Below, piece after piece: positions 46,554 to 56,492 of a DNA stretch of 64,000 nt. A program made the translations under genes and the position numbers. Source of the stretch: Hathewaya histolytica. Its GTDB lineage: Bacteria > Bacillota > Clostridia > Clostridiales > Clostridiaceae. The notes beneath the pieces were generated by a model, which ran no database searches, had not been told where the DNA came from, and was given only the letters and a program-made list of their open reading frames with translations. Each line of letters opens with the position of its first letter. The first letter of the stretch is position 1. Where the stretch lies: NCBI RefSeq assembly GCF_901482605.1, contig NZ_LR590481.1, positions 372,001 to 436,000 of the forward strand, in the 5' to 3' direction.

Positions 46554-47504
46554 ATGGATGTTGAAAAGTTTAGTGATTTTAGAAGAAGATTAAATCACAA
46601 TATAAGTAAAGTAATTGTGGGTAAAAGTGATAAAATAGATAAAATAATTGTAGCTTTTATATGTTCAGGACATGTGCTTTTAGAGGATGTACCTGGACTT
46701 GGAAAGACTAAACTTGCTAAGAGTCTTGCAAAATCATTAAATTGTGAATTTAAAAGAGTTCAGTTTACACCTGATTTACTACCTTCTGATCTTACAGGAA
46801 TATATTTTTATAATCAAAAGGTGGGAGATTTCCAATTTAAAAGGGGACCTTTAATTACTAATTTTGTTTTAGCAGATGAGATAAATAGGGCAACACCTAG
46901 AACTCAATCTGCACTACTTGAGTGTATGGAAGAGGGTCAGATAACTGTTGGTGAAGATACCATAATTTTGGATAAGCCATTCTTTGTTATAGGAACTCAA
47001 AATCCTATAGAACAGTTCGGTACTTTTCCTTTACCTGAGGCACAGTTAGATAGGTTTTTTATAAGACTTTCAATGGGGTACCCCAATAGTACAGAAGAAC
47101 TAGATATGTTGGATAGATTTAAAGAGGAAGATCCATTAGATACATTAGAGGCAGTAGTTAGTATTGAATCTATAAAATTCGTGCAAGAAAATTATAATAA
47201 GGTTTATGTAAGTTCACCTATAAAAGAATATATATTAGATATTATAAAAGAAACTAGAAAGCATGAGGAAGTTAAAGTTGGGTGTAGTCCTAGAGCTACA
47301 CTATGTTTTATGAAAGCTTGCCAAGCACATGCTGCTATTAACGGAAGAGACTTTGTAATACCTGAGGATATTAAAAATATGGCTACTTCTGTTTTAAGTC
47401 ATAGACTAGTGTTACATACAGAAGTTGATATGGATAGGGGACTTGCACAGAGAGTTATAGAAGAAATATTAAATAAAGTTGATACACCACTAGAAGAGGT
47501 TTAG
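46554..47504 (+). CDS. MoxR-family AAA+ ATPase
   Basis: This 316-aa protein has Walker A EDVPGLGKTKL (Lys51), Walker B VLADEINRATPRTQSALLEC, sensor 1 FFVIGTQNP and a lid domain with GCSPRATLCFMKA. MoxR ATPases act as chaperones maturing partner complexes, usually encoded with a DUF58 protein, as here. A TATAAT stands near 46457 and GGGGGAAAT precedes the ATG. It is the first gene of a three-gene operon (9 bp to the next). Confidence 0.93.
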   Translation: MDVEKFSDFRRRLNHNISKVIVGKSDKIDKIIVAFICSGHVLLEDVPGLGKTKLAKSLAKSLNCEFKRVQFTPDLLPSDLTGIYFYNQKVGDFQFKRGPLITNFVLADEINRATPRTQSALLECMEEGQITVGEDTIILDKPFFVIGTQNPIEQFGTFPLPEAQLDRFFIRLSMGYPNSTEELDMLDRFKEEDPLDTLEAVVSIESIKFVQENYNKVYVSSPIKEYILDIIKETRKHEEVKVGCSPRATLCFMKACQAHAAINGRDFVIPEDIKNMATSVLSHRLVLHTEVDMDRGLAQRVIEEILNKVDTPLEEV

Positions 47505-47512
47505 ATGATAAT

Positions 47513-48649
47513 ATGTATATTATATTTATTTGCATTTTAATTTTTCTTTTATACAAGCTTTCAAATTATACTAAAGAAAAAGGATTTCAGAAATTAGAAG
47601 TTTATAGAGAACTTAGCAAGAAAAGTGTTTTTCAGGAAGAGGAATTTAAAATTAGCACTGTTTTAGAAAACAGAAAAAAACTCCCCATATCTTTTATTTA
47701 TATTAGAGAAAAGTTTCCTGCAGAATTTCAATCAGTAAGTAACAATCTTCAAATTGAAAATGAGGGTTTTAAATTTAATGTTAGTAGGTATAGTCTAAAG
47801 GGATATGAAAAAGGAAAAAGAACCATAAGATTAAAAGCTAAAAAAAGAGGGGTATATACAATTAGTCAAGTAGAGATTACAATAGGAGATATTTTTGGAT
47901 TTTCCACTACTAAAAAAGAGTTTTTGAATTACCTTCAACTAGTAGTATATCCTAAGGTTATAAATATAGATAATTATAAATTTAGTTCTACTAATCTATT
48001 TGGAGATAATGTAATAAAAAGGTGGATATATAAGGATCCTCTATTTATAAAAGGTATAAGGGAATATACTATAGGTGATAGAATGAAGGATATACACTGG
48101 AGTTCTAGCGCAAAGATGAATAAACTTATGGTAAAGGAGTATGATTATACTTCTGACAGAGAGGTTATTATTATAGTAAATGTAGACTTTGGAGATGGGA
48201 TTTGGAGAAGTTCTCATGAAGGTGAAATGGAAAATGCTATAAGCATTGCTGCATCTATAGCGACATACTGCGTAAAGGCTGGAATAAGCACAGGAATGTG
48301 GACTAATGCTAAAGTTATGAGTGAGAATAATGAGCGGTTAAAAGAAGTAAAACCATCTGTATACTCCTTAAAAGGCATATTAGAGCTCTGTGCTAGAATG
48401 TATTATATGAAGGATATAAGTTTTATAGAATTATTAAAAAACAAGGCGAAAAAGCTAAAGAATAACTGCACATATATTATCATAGCATCATTTATAGATG
48501 AAGATAGTTTAAATTTTTTATATAGTCTAAGTGTAAAAGGTATAGATATAATATTAATAGATGTGTCTTCTAAGTTAAAGTTACCTAAAATAAGAGGAAT
48601 ACAAAAATTAGATTTTAGGGGGCTACGAAAAAATGATAAATTGGTATAA
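47513..48649 (+). CDS. DUF58-domain protein
   Basis: This 378-aa protein has a hydrophobic N-terminal helix (IIFICILIFLLYKL), then a beta-rich part and the DUF58 signature GIREYTIGDRMKDIHWSSSA, whose fold resembles a von Willebrand A domain (VNVDFGDG as the DxS-like strand). It is the usual partner of MoxR. It overlaps the next gene by 17 bp. Confidence 0.9.
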   Translation: MYIIFICILIFLLYKLSNYTKEKGFQKLEVYRELSKKSVFQEEEFKISTVLENRKKLPISFIYIREKFPAEFQSVSNNLQIENEGFKFNVSRYSLKGYEKGKRTIRLKAKKRGVYTISQVEITIGDIFGFSTTKKEFLNYLQLVVYPKVINIDNYKFSSTNLFGDNVIKRWIYKDPLFIKGIREYTIGDRMKDIHWSSSAKMNKLMVKEYDYTSDREVIIIVNVDFGDGIWRSSHEGEMENAISIAASIATYCVKAGISTGMWTNAKVMSENNERLKEVKPSVYSLKGILELCARMYYMKDISFIELLKNKAKKLKNNCTYIIIASFIDEDSLNFLYSLSVKGIDIILIDVSSKLKLPKIRGIQKLDFRGLRKNDKLV

Positions 48650-49916
48650 TAAAGTTAAATTTATTTATTTAATTTTAATTAACACTATATTTTTTATACT
48701 TTTTAATCTCTTATACGTAATATCTACGGGAGTATTGCTAAGTAAAAAAATATATATATTAAATTTAATTATTATTATATTTTCTAAATACCTTTCTTAC
48801 AGGTTATTTCAACGGTGGGACAAAAATAGAAAAATTATAGTTTTGATATTTATAAATTATTCTATAGTACTGCCTTTAACTATGAAAATTCTATCTTTAA
48901 GAGGAACTATAATTAATTTTTTTTCTATAATTTTTCTTCTTTGGATATATAGAGAGTTTAATGATGAACTTTTAAATTACGAGGAATATAAATATAAAGT
49001 TAAAAATGGATTTATTATTACTATATTAGTGGGAGTAGTGATGAATCTTGTATATAGGGAGTTATTTTATAAGATAATAGGGTTTTATTTTTTTATAATA
49101 ATGCTCAGCATAATACTTTTAAGGGAAAGTAGGAATTATGAATATAAAATAAGGAACAGTAGTAGTATAAAGGTTAATTTATTTATAGGAATTTTTATCA
49201 TGATTTTTTCTGTAGAATTTATATATAGTAAGTTTATAATTTTATTAAAAGTTATAAAAACATTATTAGATAACATTCTTGAAAAAATCCTTTACCTAAT
49301 ATCATATATAGTTTTTAAACCCTTAGAAAAAGTTATACAATTAATAAAGTTAAAGACATCATCTAAAACTATTGAGCATTTAGGTTCAAAAACTGTAGAA
49401 AAGACAAAAAAAGTTGTGGATGAAAGTTTAAATAACTATATTTTTAAGTTTTTTGAATCTCCTATTATAAAATTAGGTTTAAAAGTAATTTTACTGTGTA
49501 TAATTATATTTTTAATGTACAAGTTATATATTAAAATTGTACATAAAACTTCTAAAGATTATAACATAGAAGAGTATGAGGATATTATTGAAAAAAAATA
49601 TATAAGAGAAAATAAAAAAAAGAGTTTATTATTTGGCTCTATCTTTAAATTTAATAATAATATAAGAAGTAGCATAATAAAATTATATGGTAAATTTTTA
49701 AAAGAATCCTATAAGAAAAAGTTTTTTAAAAAATATATGACAGCTACAGTTTTAAGTAATATACTTAAAATTCATATAGACAAAAATGAAGAATTAGAGA
49801 ATATAGCAAGTATATACAATGAGGCTAAGTTTTCTAATAATGAAATTTCAAAAGAGCAATTAGAGAAGATTAAGGAAAGCTATAAGATTGTGAATAGAGA
49901 ACTAAAAAAATTTTAA
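48633..49916 (+). CDS. Membrane protein of the MoxR-DUF58 operon, DUF4129-like C-terminus
   Basis: This 427-aa, Ile/Lys-rich protein has about seven membrane segments in the first 300 residues, including a Pro-free coiled linker, and a ~125-residue cytosolic tail with DYNIEEYEDIIEKKYIRENK resembling DUF4129. In most MoxR-DUF58 operons this position is held by a transglutaminase-like protein. I see no Cys-His-Asp transglutaminase core here. It should form an envelope complex with the two preceding products. Confidence 0.7.
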   Translation: MINWYNKVKFIYLILINTIFFILFNLLYVISTGVLLSKKIYILNLIIIIFSKYLSYRLFQRWDKNRKIIVLIFINYSIVLPLTMKILSLRGTIINFFSIIFLLWIYREFNDELLNYEEYKYKVKNGFIITILVGVVMNLVYRELFYKIIGFYFFIIMLSIILLRESRNYEYKIRNSSSIKVNLFIGIFIMIFSVEFIYSKFIILLKVIKTLLDNILEKILYLISYIVFKPLEKVIQLIKLKTSSKTIEHLGSKTVEKTKKVVDESLNNYIFKFFESPIIKLGLKVILLCIIIFLMYKLYIKIVHKTSKDYNIEEYEDIIEKKYIRENKKKSLLFGSIFKFNNNIRSSIIKLYGKFLKESYKKKFFKKYMTATVLSNILKIHIDKNEELENIASIYNEAKFSNNEISKEQLEKIKESYKIVNRELKKF

Positions 49917-49920
49917 TAGG

Positions 49921-49986
49921 CATCCACAGAAGTTGATAAAGCAAGGAAATATAAGCTTTGAACTAACTTTTGTGGATGTTTTTTTT
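49921..49986 (+). repeat. 58-bp hairpin repeat copy 1, acting as terminator
   Basis: CATCCACAGAAGTT ... AACTTTTGTGGATG (49921-49978) followed by T8. The whole 58 bp, loop included, matches the element at 52826. Confidence 0.75.
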
Positions 49987-50257
49987 ATTGTTAATATGTG
50001 CACTATATTTTTAAAATTATAAGTTTGTTTTGGATAATATATAAGTTAGGGATAAGAAAATTATTTATTTTTTCAATAGTACTTTGAAATAATATTAGAA
50101 ATTTCAATACAAAAAAGTAGAAAAATGTCACTTGTTGTATTTACATGAAATATAGTGAGTGGTAGTATAACATTGGGGTAAGTTCTATTCTTTTTAATAT
50201 TTGAATAAGAAGTAGAACTAATATTAATACAAATAGGTAAAACCGGGGGGATTAATC

Positions 50258-52756
50258 ATGAAGAAAAAAACTATATCAGCAGTATTAGCTTCAATAATGT
50301 TATTAAGTAGTACAACTACGACTTATGCTACTACTATGCCTAATGGGAATCAAAATATGAGGGCTAAAAGTTCAGAAATGGCACAACCAAGTGCTAATGG
50401 TTCAGAAAATGCTTCTATTAAACAAGAAGATTCTATAAAGGTAGATAATATTAGTGATTTTAGTAAGTCTACAATTGAAAGTGGTGGAACAAGTACAGTT
50501 AAAGTTACAGGTAAAAATTTAAAACCAGACTCTATAAAAGTTATGGCATTTTTAGATGGAGTAATAGTAAGTAATGTGGATTTCAAGGTTGGAGGAACTA
50601 GTGAAGAACAAATACTAAGTTTTAAATTTCCAGAAAATGATACAGAAGAAATGCAAAAGTATTTTTTAAACATTACAGTTGGTGAAAAAAGTAAGACAAA
50701 AAGAATATCTGTAAAGCCTAAAGAAAAAGACAAGAATATAGAAATAAGCTCTATATCTTGTAGCTATTCTATGTCTAATACAGGTGAAAATGAATATTTG
50801 ATAAATCCACTAACAGTTGAAGGAAATAACTTGAAATCAGAACTTATGAAGGTGAAAGTGCTTAAGAAAGTTAATGAAAAAGATATAGATCAACCTAATA
50901 TTTATTCTAGTGCACAATTTACAGGGGATGAAAAAAGTCAAAAAGCTTTTCTTAAATTTCCTAAAAATATAACAAAAGAAGATGAAGAATACATAGTAAA
51001 AGTTGGATTCATTAATGAAGATGATGGAAGTATTAAATTTATAAAAGAAAAAACTGTTGTTATAAAAAAACCTAAAATTTCGAGTTCACAAATAAGCAAA
51101 GAACTTAAGTGCAATATATATATGGATAAAACAGAAAAGGTCATATCTGCAGTTTTTAACCAAAATATAGAGAATGGTAGAGATGATTTGGAGCAGCTTA
51201 AAAGACAAATAAGATTATCTAGAAATCATTTAGCTGGTACTAGTTATAATACATTTAATAAACTTGGAGAAAAAGACAGGGTAGATATTAAAGCAAATAA
51301 GTTAATTATTACACTAGATAAAAAATTAGAAGGTGTTAATAATGTATTATCTATAAATGATGGAACAGTTAAAGATAATGATGGATTATACAATGATGAT
51401 ATCCAACTGTTTATAAAATCATATAAGCAATTTCTAGCACCTAAATTGATTAAGATAGAATCTATAAGTGATGAAATACTTACTAGTGAAGGTGGAGAAG
51501 TTGCTATTAAAATAGAAGGTGAAAATTTAAAGCCATCTACTGAAAAAGATGGAACAGTAGCACAGATTTTTGATACTACAAGTACTACAGCTAAGAAAGA
51601 TATTAAAGTAGATGTTACAGGTGAAGGAAATAGCCAAACATTAAAATTTAAACTTCCAGCGAACACTTCTGATGTAACTAAAACATATATTGTAAGAATA
51701 TCAATTGATGGTGGGGCAACTGCTATTGATGTTGAATTTGATTATGATAAAAGATTGGTAATTGCTGTACTACCTAAAAATAAAACTAAAAAAGATACTA
51801 CTTTAAGTCATGTTACTATTAACTCATATGGTACAAATATAGAAAATCCATGGGATAATACATCAACTAAAACTCCTATTAACCAAGAAAGTAAAAAAAC
51901 AAGATTACGTGTATATGGTACGAATTTAGTTAAAAATAAGACAAAAGTAAGAATAACAGATGAAAATGGTGTAGAGTGGCCAGTTCTTAACGATCCTAGT
52001 AAAGATAGTTATTATTATTTCATTATGGTTAACTTTGATGGTACAGGTATAATTGGTAACGGAAATTATCAAATGCTTGAGGTTATATGCCCTAATAATA
52101 TGCGTGGAGATGTAACATTTAAGATGCAAATAGCAGTTGATGGTATAAACTTTAATGAGGATATTGTTGTACATGCTACTGTATTACAACAAGAGAATGG
52201 GAATGTAGAGCGTAATGTAAGAACTGTAAAAGCGAGATATGTTGATGAAAATGGAAATGAGATAGAAAAGACAGAAGAATTTAAAGCGTATGACTGGTTT
52301 AATAGAGAATATGTAACAGTTCAAAAAGATATTCAAGGATATAATTTTAAGGAAATAGCAAAAGGATCTGCAGCTACTAAAGGAATAGTTAAAGAAAATG
52401 ATAAAGTAGTAACTTATGTTTACAGCCGTAAAGAGGGAAAAGATAACAAAGAAGAAGTAAAAGATAATAAGGACAACAAGGATGAAATAAAAGATAATAA
52501 GAATAATAAAGATAACGGAGAGCAAAAAGGCAACAAAGATAAGGAAAATCACAAAGATAGCAAAGTCATCAAAGATAATAAACAGAATAAAGAAATTATA
52601 GCATTAGTAAATGAAGACAATAAAAATATAACTAAAAAAAGTATTAATGTACTTCCAAAAACTGGTGAAGAACCTACTAAAAACTTATTTATAGGTTCAC
52701 TGATGATATTAATGGGATTCTATTTTACAATAAAAAGAAGGATAAAAGGAAATTAA
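50258..52756 (+). CDS. LPXTG-anchored surface protein with MucBP-like domain
   Basis: This 832-aa protein has a signal peptide MKKKTISAVLASIMLLSSTT (cut near TYA), repeated Ig/IPT-like beta modules (SGGTSTVKVTGKNLKPDSIK early and EGGEVAIKIEGENLKPSTEK midway are clear cognates), a MucBP-like module (VKARYVDENGNEIEKTEEFK to KVVTYVYSR), a ~65-residue Lys/Asn/Asp-rich wall spacer, and the sorting signal LPKTGEEPTKN with a hydrophobic helix and basic tail. Sortase A would link it to peptidoglycan. MucBP domains bind mucin glycans, so an adhesin role is plausible. ATG 50258 follows a GGGGGG run. It is monocistronic. The ~270 bp upstream carry AT-rich promoter-like DNA but no gene. Confidence 0.88.
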   Translation: MKKKTISAVLASIMLLSSTTTTYATTMPNGNQNMRAKSSEMAQPSANGSENASIKQEDSIKVDNISDFSKSTIESGGTSTVKVTGKNLKPDSIKVMAFLDGVIVSNVDFKVGGTSEEQILSFKFPENDTEEMQKYFLNITVGEKSKTKRISVKPKEKDKNIEISSISCSYSMSNTGENEYLINPLTVEGNNLKSELMKVKVLKKVNEKDIDQPNIYSSAQFTGDEKSQKAFLKFPKNITKEDEEYIVKVGFINEDDGSIKFIKEKTVVIKKPKISSSQISKELKCNIYMDKTEKVISAVFNQNIENGRDDLEQLKRQIRLSRNHLAGTSYNTFNKLGEKDRVDIKANKLIITLDKKLEGVNNVLSINDGTVKDNDGLYNDDIQLFIKSYKQFLAPKLIKIESISDEILTSEGGEVAIKIEGENLKPSTEKDGTVAQIFDTTSTTAKKDIKVDVTGEGNSQTLKFKLPANTSDVTKTYIVRISIDGGATAIDVEFDYDKRLVIAVLPKNKTKKDTTLSHVTINSYGTNIENPWDNTSTKTPINQESKKTRLRVYGTNLVKNKTKVRITDENGVEWPVLNDPSKDSYYYFIMVNFDGTGIIGNGNYQMLEVICPNNMRGDVTFKMQIAVDGINFNEDIVVHATVLQQENGNVERNVRTVKARYVDENGNEIEKTEEFKAYDWFNREYVTVQKDIQGYNFKEIAKGSAATKGIVKENDKVVTYVYSRKEGKDNKEEVKDNKDNKDEIKDNKNNKDNGEQKGNKDKENHKDSKVIKDNKQNKEIIALVNEDNKNITKKSINVLPKTGEEPTKNLFIGSLMILMGFYFTIKRRIKGN

Positions 52757-52825
52757 TAAGCACAACAATCCGTATTTAAAAAATTATTTTATATTTTAAA
52801 GTGGTAATTTAAATAAAGAGATAGA

Positions 52826-52883
52826 TATCCACAGATGTTGATAAGTTTAAGGAATGTAAGTTTTAAATTAACATCTGTGGATA
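52826..52883. repeat. 58-bp hairpin repeat copy 2
   Basis: TATCCACAGATGTT ... AACATCTGTGGATA (52826-52883). Arms and loop (TGATAAGTTTAAGGAATGTA against TGATAAAGCAAGGAAATATA) match copy 1 at 49921. It can also end transcription of the surface protein gene, though its T run is poor. Confidence 0.7.
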
Positions 52884-53156
52884 TTTCTATGTTAATATGT
52901 GTATAATTATTCTAAAACTTATTTTTAAATTTAGATATATATTTTTAAAATTCGACATATTATAAAGAATATTAATAGGAATTATATGGAGGAGGTCTAT
53001 AAAATTGTTAATTTGATTAGAGAAAATCTTTTAATGTGTCAATTTATAATACATAAAATTATTAACAGGCAATCACAATATGACATATTTTTTTTCCACA
53101 TAATGATATTATATAGCTATGTTATAAAGAAGTGTGGAAAGGGTAGGGGTGAAAAA

Positions 53157-53510
53157 ATGATAATTGTTGAAAGTGTATCTAAGCATGTTAGTGGTGAAAA
53201 TATAAAACATAACTATATCTACAGGTTGGTTAGGAGTGATATTTCACTATATATACAAAGTGAATTATCACAAATTCAAACTTATGGTATAGAAGTAGAG
53301 AGACAAGATATAAAAGATGGCAAAATTATAAATTTAGAAAGAGATTGTGTGAAGAGTATAAGTCCTCAAAGATATAAAGTACATGACTTACTTAAGATAC
53401 TATACTCTAATGATGTATCTCCAATTCATTTAATAGAAGTTCTTGGAGAATACATAGATGAATACATTGCAGATTTTGATAAGTGTTTAAAAGATACTTC
53501 TTCATGTTAG
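53157..53510 (+). CDS. DUF6514-like protein
   Basis: The 117-aa protein from ATG 53157 (AGGGGTGAAAAA upstream) reads MIIVESVSKHVSGENIKHNY, then YGIEVERQDIKDGKIINLER and VSPIHLIEVLGEYIDEYIAD. This matches the layout of a small clostridial family annotated DUF6514. A longer frame from 52986 lacks coding character. Cytosolic, function unknown. The bases 52884-53156 otherwise hold nothing. Confidence 0.65.
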   Translation: MIIVESVSKHVSGENIKHNYIYRLVRSDISLYIQSELSQIQTYGIEVERQDIKDGKIINLERDCVKSISPQRYKVHDLLKILYSNDVSPIHLIEVLGEYIDEYIADFDKCLKDTSSC

Positions 53511-53602
53511 TTGCCTATAATTATTAAATTAAATCAAAAGTTATAAATTAGTATACTTATTATATATATATTTTAATATTTCAGAACCTTCTAACAACTA
53601 TT

Positions 53603-53638
53603 AAATAGGCAACTCACCAGAAGTTTGCCTATTTTAAT
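53603..53638 (+). terminator. Terminator after 53510
   Basis: AAATAGGCAA / TTGCCTATTT perfect arms, 12-nt loop, then TAATTT. Confidence 0.8.
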
Positions 53639-53789
53639 TTATTAAGACAAAATATAATATTATAATAGTACTACTATAAGAAAAAAATTATTTTTTTTAT
53701 AGAATATATTATAATGTTTATAAAATATAATGTTTCTTTATAAGTATTTATTGTAATATTCCTAAAAATTATAGAAGGGAAAGAGAAAG

Positions 53790-54164
53790 TTGATAGTTGG
53801 GATAGGCGTAGATATAATTGAGATTTATAGAATAAAAAAATCTATGGAAAAAAGAGAGAATTTCTTGGACAAGTTATTTACTAAAGATGAAATAGAATAT
53901 TTTCAAAGTAAAAAATTCAGACCAGAATTTGTTGCAGGTAAGTTTGCAGCAAAAGAGGCTGTAGCAAAAGCTTTAGGTACAGGGTTTAGGGAGTTTGAAT
54001 TTAAGGATATACAGATAGAGCATAATGCATTAGGAAAACCTATTGTAAGTTTAAAAGGAAAGGCAAAATTAATAGCAGAGAAGAATGGGGAATATAAACT
54101 TCATTTAAGTATATCTCATAGTGAGACTCATGCTGTAGCCTATGTAATTTTGGAGGTGATGTAG
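53790..54164 (+). CDS. acpS: Holo-[acyl-carrier-protein] synthase
   Basis: This 124-aa protein has VGIGVDIIEIYRI with the Mg-binding Asp8 and FAAKEAVAKALGTGF with Glu56, both diagnostic of AcpS. It transfers 4'-phosphopantetheine from CoA to the serine of acyl carrier protein. TTG 53790 is the start (AGAAGGGAAAGAG upstream). It is the first gene of the acpS-nnrD-gerS-like-alr cluster, one base before nnrD. Confidence 0.95.
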   Translation: MIVGIGVDIIEIYRIKKSMEKRENFLDKLFTKDEIEYFQSKKFRPEFVAGKFAAKEAVAKALGTGFREFEFKDIQIEHNALGKPIVSLKGKAKLIAEKNGEYKLHLSISHSETHAVAYVILEVM

Positions 54165-54165
54165 T

Positions 54166-55662
54166 TTGAGAGTTGGGAAGGCAGAACATATAAGGGAACT
54201 TGATAGATATTGTATAGAGGAACTTAAAATTCCAAGTATTGTGCTTATGGAAAATGCAGCATTAAAAATATTAAAACATATAGAACAAGAAAGATTTAAT
54301 GATTACGTAGTGATTGCAGGAAGAGGGAATAACGGTGGAGATGCTTTAGTAGTTGCAAGGCATCTTATATCAAAAGATAAAAAAGTAAAAATTTTTATAA
54401 TTGGTGATAGGGATGGGCAATTAGATTTTAAAATTAACTATGAGATTTTAAAAAATATGAATGCTGAAATTGTAATAATAAATAAAGCGGAAGACCTAGA
54501 TATATTAAAATGTTCTATAGAAGAAAAAACTCTTATTATAGATGGGATTTTTGGTACAGGCTTAAAAAGAAATGTAGAGGGTTTATTTAAGAATGTAATA
54601 AATGTAGTTAATGAATACAGTAAATATACTTTATCTATAGATATTCCTTCTGGAATTCATAGTGATACTGGAAAAGTTTTAGGTATTGCCATTAAAGCAC
54701 AAAAAACTATTTCATTTCAGGTTTATAAGAGAGGTTTTTTTGCATATGAATCAATTGAATATTTAGGAGATATATATGTAGAATCTATAGGTATACCTAG
54801 GATGGTTTTAGATAAAATGGAGGAAAGAGAGTTTTATCTAGAAAAGGAATTTGTAAAAAGTAATTTAAGTAAGAGAAATCTTGTAGCTCACAAAGGTGAT
54901 TTTGGTAGGGCTTTAATTTTTGCAGGGTCAAAGGGTTTTACTGGTGCTGCATTAATTTCAACAAACTCTGCTGTTAAAAGTGGAGCAGGTTTAGTAACTT
55001 TAGCTTGTGCTGAAGAAATATATAATAGTGTAGGGTCTAGACTATTAGAGGCTATGAGTATAGAAAATAATAATGAAAAAATAGATGAGTACATAAAAAA
55101 GTCAGATTCTATAGCAATAGGGCCAGGTATGGGAAGTAAACTAGAAACCCTAGAAATAATTAAAAGAGTGTTAAAAAATAGAAGATGTCCAATGTTAATT
55201 GATGCAGATGGATTAAATGTATTGCCAGACAATTTAAATGTTTTAAAGGAGAATTCTAATTATCCTATTATTTTAACACCACATTTAGGAGAAATGAGCA
55301 GGCTTACAAGTTTGTCCATAGAAGAAATAAGAGAAAATAGATTTGAAGTAGCCAAGAAGTTTAGTAGAGATTATGGAGTAATAGTACTTTTAAAAGGTTT
55401 TAACACAGTTATTACTAATGGAGAAGAGTTATATATAAACTCAACTGGAAATAGTTCTATGGCAAGTGGTGGAATGGGGGATTGTTTAACAGGAATTATA
55501 ACAGCCCTAATAGCGCAAGGGTACGATGCATTTAAAGCAACGGCACTTGGTGCATATATACATGGTTATGTGGGAGACAAACTTAGTAATGATAAGTTTG
55601 TAGTAACAGCAGAAGATATTATAAATAATATTTCTAAATATATAAAAGAACTTTTAGATTAG
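54166..55662 (+). CDS. nnrD: Bifunctional NAD(P)H-hydrate epimerase / ADP-dependent dehydratase
   Basis: This 498-aa fusion has an N-terminal epimerase (VIAGRGNNGGDALVVARHL; IDGIFGTGLKR) and a C-terminal ribokinase-like dehydratase (GDFGRALIFAGSKGFTGAAL; IGPGMG; DADGLNVL; LTPHLGEMSRL; SSMASGGMGDCLTGIITALI). It repairs NAD(P)H damaged by hydration. The start is TTG 54166, with GGAGGTGATG inside the acpS end, so the two are coupled. Confidence 0.95.
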   Translation: MRVGKAEHIRELDRYCIEELKIPSIVLMENAALKILKHIEQERFNDYVVIAGRGNNGGDALVVARHLISKDKKVKIFIIGDRDGQLDFKINYEILKNMNAEIVIINKAEDLDILKCSIEEKTLIIDGIFGTGLKRNVEGLFKNVINVVNEYSKYTLSIDIPSGIHSDTGKVLGIAIKAQKTISFQVYKRGFFAYESIEYLGDIYVESIGIPRMVLDKMEEREFYLEKEFVKSNLSKRNLVAHKGDFGRALIFAGSKGFTGAALISTNSAVKSGAGLVTLACAEEIYNSVGSRLLEAMSIENNNEKIDEYIKKSDSIAIGPGMGSKLETLEIIKRVLKNRRCPMLIDADGLNVLPDNLNVLKENSNYPIILTPHLGEMSRLTSLSIEEIRENRFEVAKKFSRDYGVIVLLKGFNTVITNGEELYINSTGNSSMASGGMGDCLTGIITALIAQGYDAFKATALGAYIHGYVGDKLSNDKFVVTAEDIINNISKYIKELLD

Positions 55663-55729
55663 TCATATATAGTGAATTTCTCTAATAAAATTTATAGTAA
55701 AAGATGTTATAGGTTCTAGGGGGAGTACT

Positions 55730-56446
55730 ATGAGGAAAACTATAAAAGAGAAGATAAAATATACTATAGAGAAATTAACAACTAAAAATATAAAAGAAGA
55801 AATAGCAAATGAAAAAGAAAAAAAAATATATAGAAGTGGGAATAAGGTTTTTAGATTCCTAGTAATCATACTTTTAATTATATGGGGTGCCTTTATGTTT
55901 AAACTTTGCACAAAAAAACAAGAGAGTGTGTTTGATAGTATTCAATCTCTAAAGAATATACAAAGTTATAGTGCAAGTATAGAAATTATATCCAAGAATG
56001 ATAAGCAAGAGTTTTTATATTCTGGAACTCAAAAGTATAAAAAGAATGTAGGTAGTAAATTAGAGCTAGAGAAAAATATTTACTTATATAAAGATGGAAA
56101 GCTATATGTAAAGGATAAGTATAACTCTAAAGTTTTCCAAGATGAAAAGGAAAAAACAGATTTATTTAAAATTACATTTATAGATGAATGCTTAAAATAT
56201 TTATATACAGATAAAAATTTAAAAAGTATTAAAGAAAAGAAAAATAAAGAAGAAATTGAAACTTTACATTTTGTTTTGCCAGGAAACAATGAAAATGTAA
56301 ATAGTGCTAAGTTAATAATAGACATAAAAAGTAAAACTCCTAAAGAGTTATTAATTTTAAATAAAGAGCATAAAGTAACTACTAAAATAAAGTATAAAGA
56401 TTTTATAAACAATGTAAAAATTGATGAGTCAGAATTTAAATTTTAA
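55730..56446 (+). CDS. GerS-like germination protein (LolA-type fold)
   Basis: This 238-aa protein has a basic ~40-residue cytosolic start, one membrane helix (FRFLVIILLIIWGAFMFKL) and an extracytosolic domain that opens VFDSIQSLKNIQSYSASIEI and continues in short beta strands, like LolA/GerS proteins. The order gerS-alr is that of the gerS-alr2 pair of Clostridioides difficile, where GerS supports cortex hydrolysis in spores. No classic lipobox is seen (FKLC lacks the small residue before Cys), so it may be membrane-anchored rather than lipidated. It starts at ATG 55730 after GGGGGAGTACT. Confidence 0.6.
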   Translation: MRKTIKEKIKYTIEKLTTKNIKEEIANEKEKKIYRSGNKVFRFLVIILLIIWGAFMFKLCTKKQESVFDSIQSLKNIQSYSASIEIISKNDKQEFLYSGTQKYKKNVGSKLELEKNIYLYKDGKLYVKDKYNSKVFQDEKEKTDLFKITFIDECLKYLYTDKNLKSIKEKKNKEEIETLHFVLPGNNENVNSAKLIIDIKSKTPKELLILNKEHKVTTKIKYKDFINNVKIDESEFKF

Positions 56447-56492
56447 TATATAATAATATTTAAACTAAAGTTAAAAAATAGAGGTGACAGTT

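Noticed and set aside
49921-49935. ATCCACA in the 58-bp repeat as DnaA boxes
   Set aside because: One mismatch to TTATCCACA and located inside hairpins behind genes, with no cluster of boxes or AT-rich unwinding region as at an origin.
52986-53156. N-terminal extension of the DUF6514-like protein
   Set aside because: The stretch lacks coding bias, and the strong AGGGGTG site fits the internal ATG at 53157.
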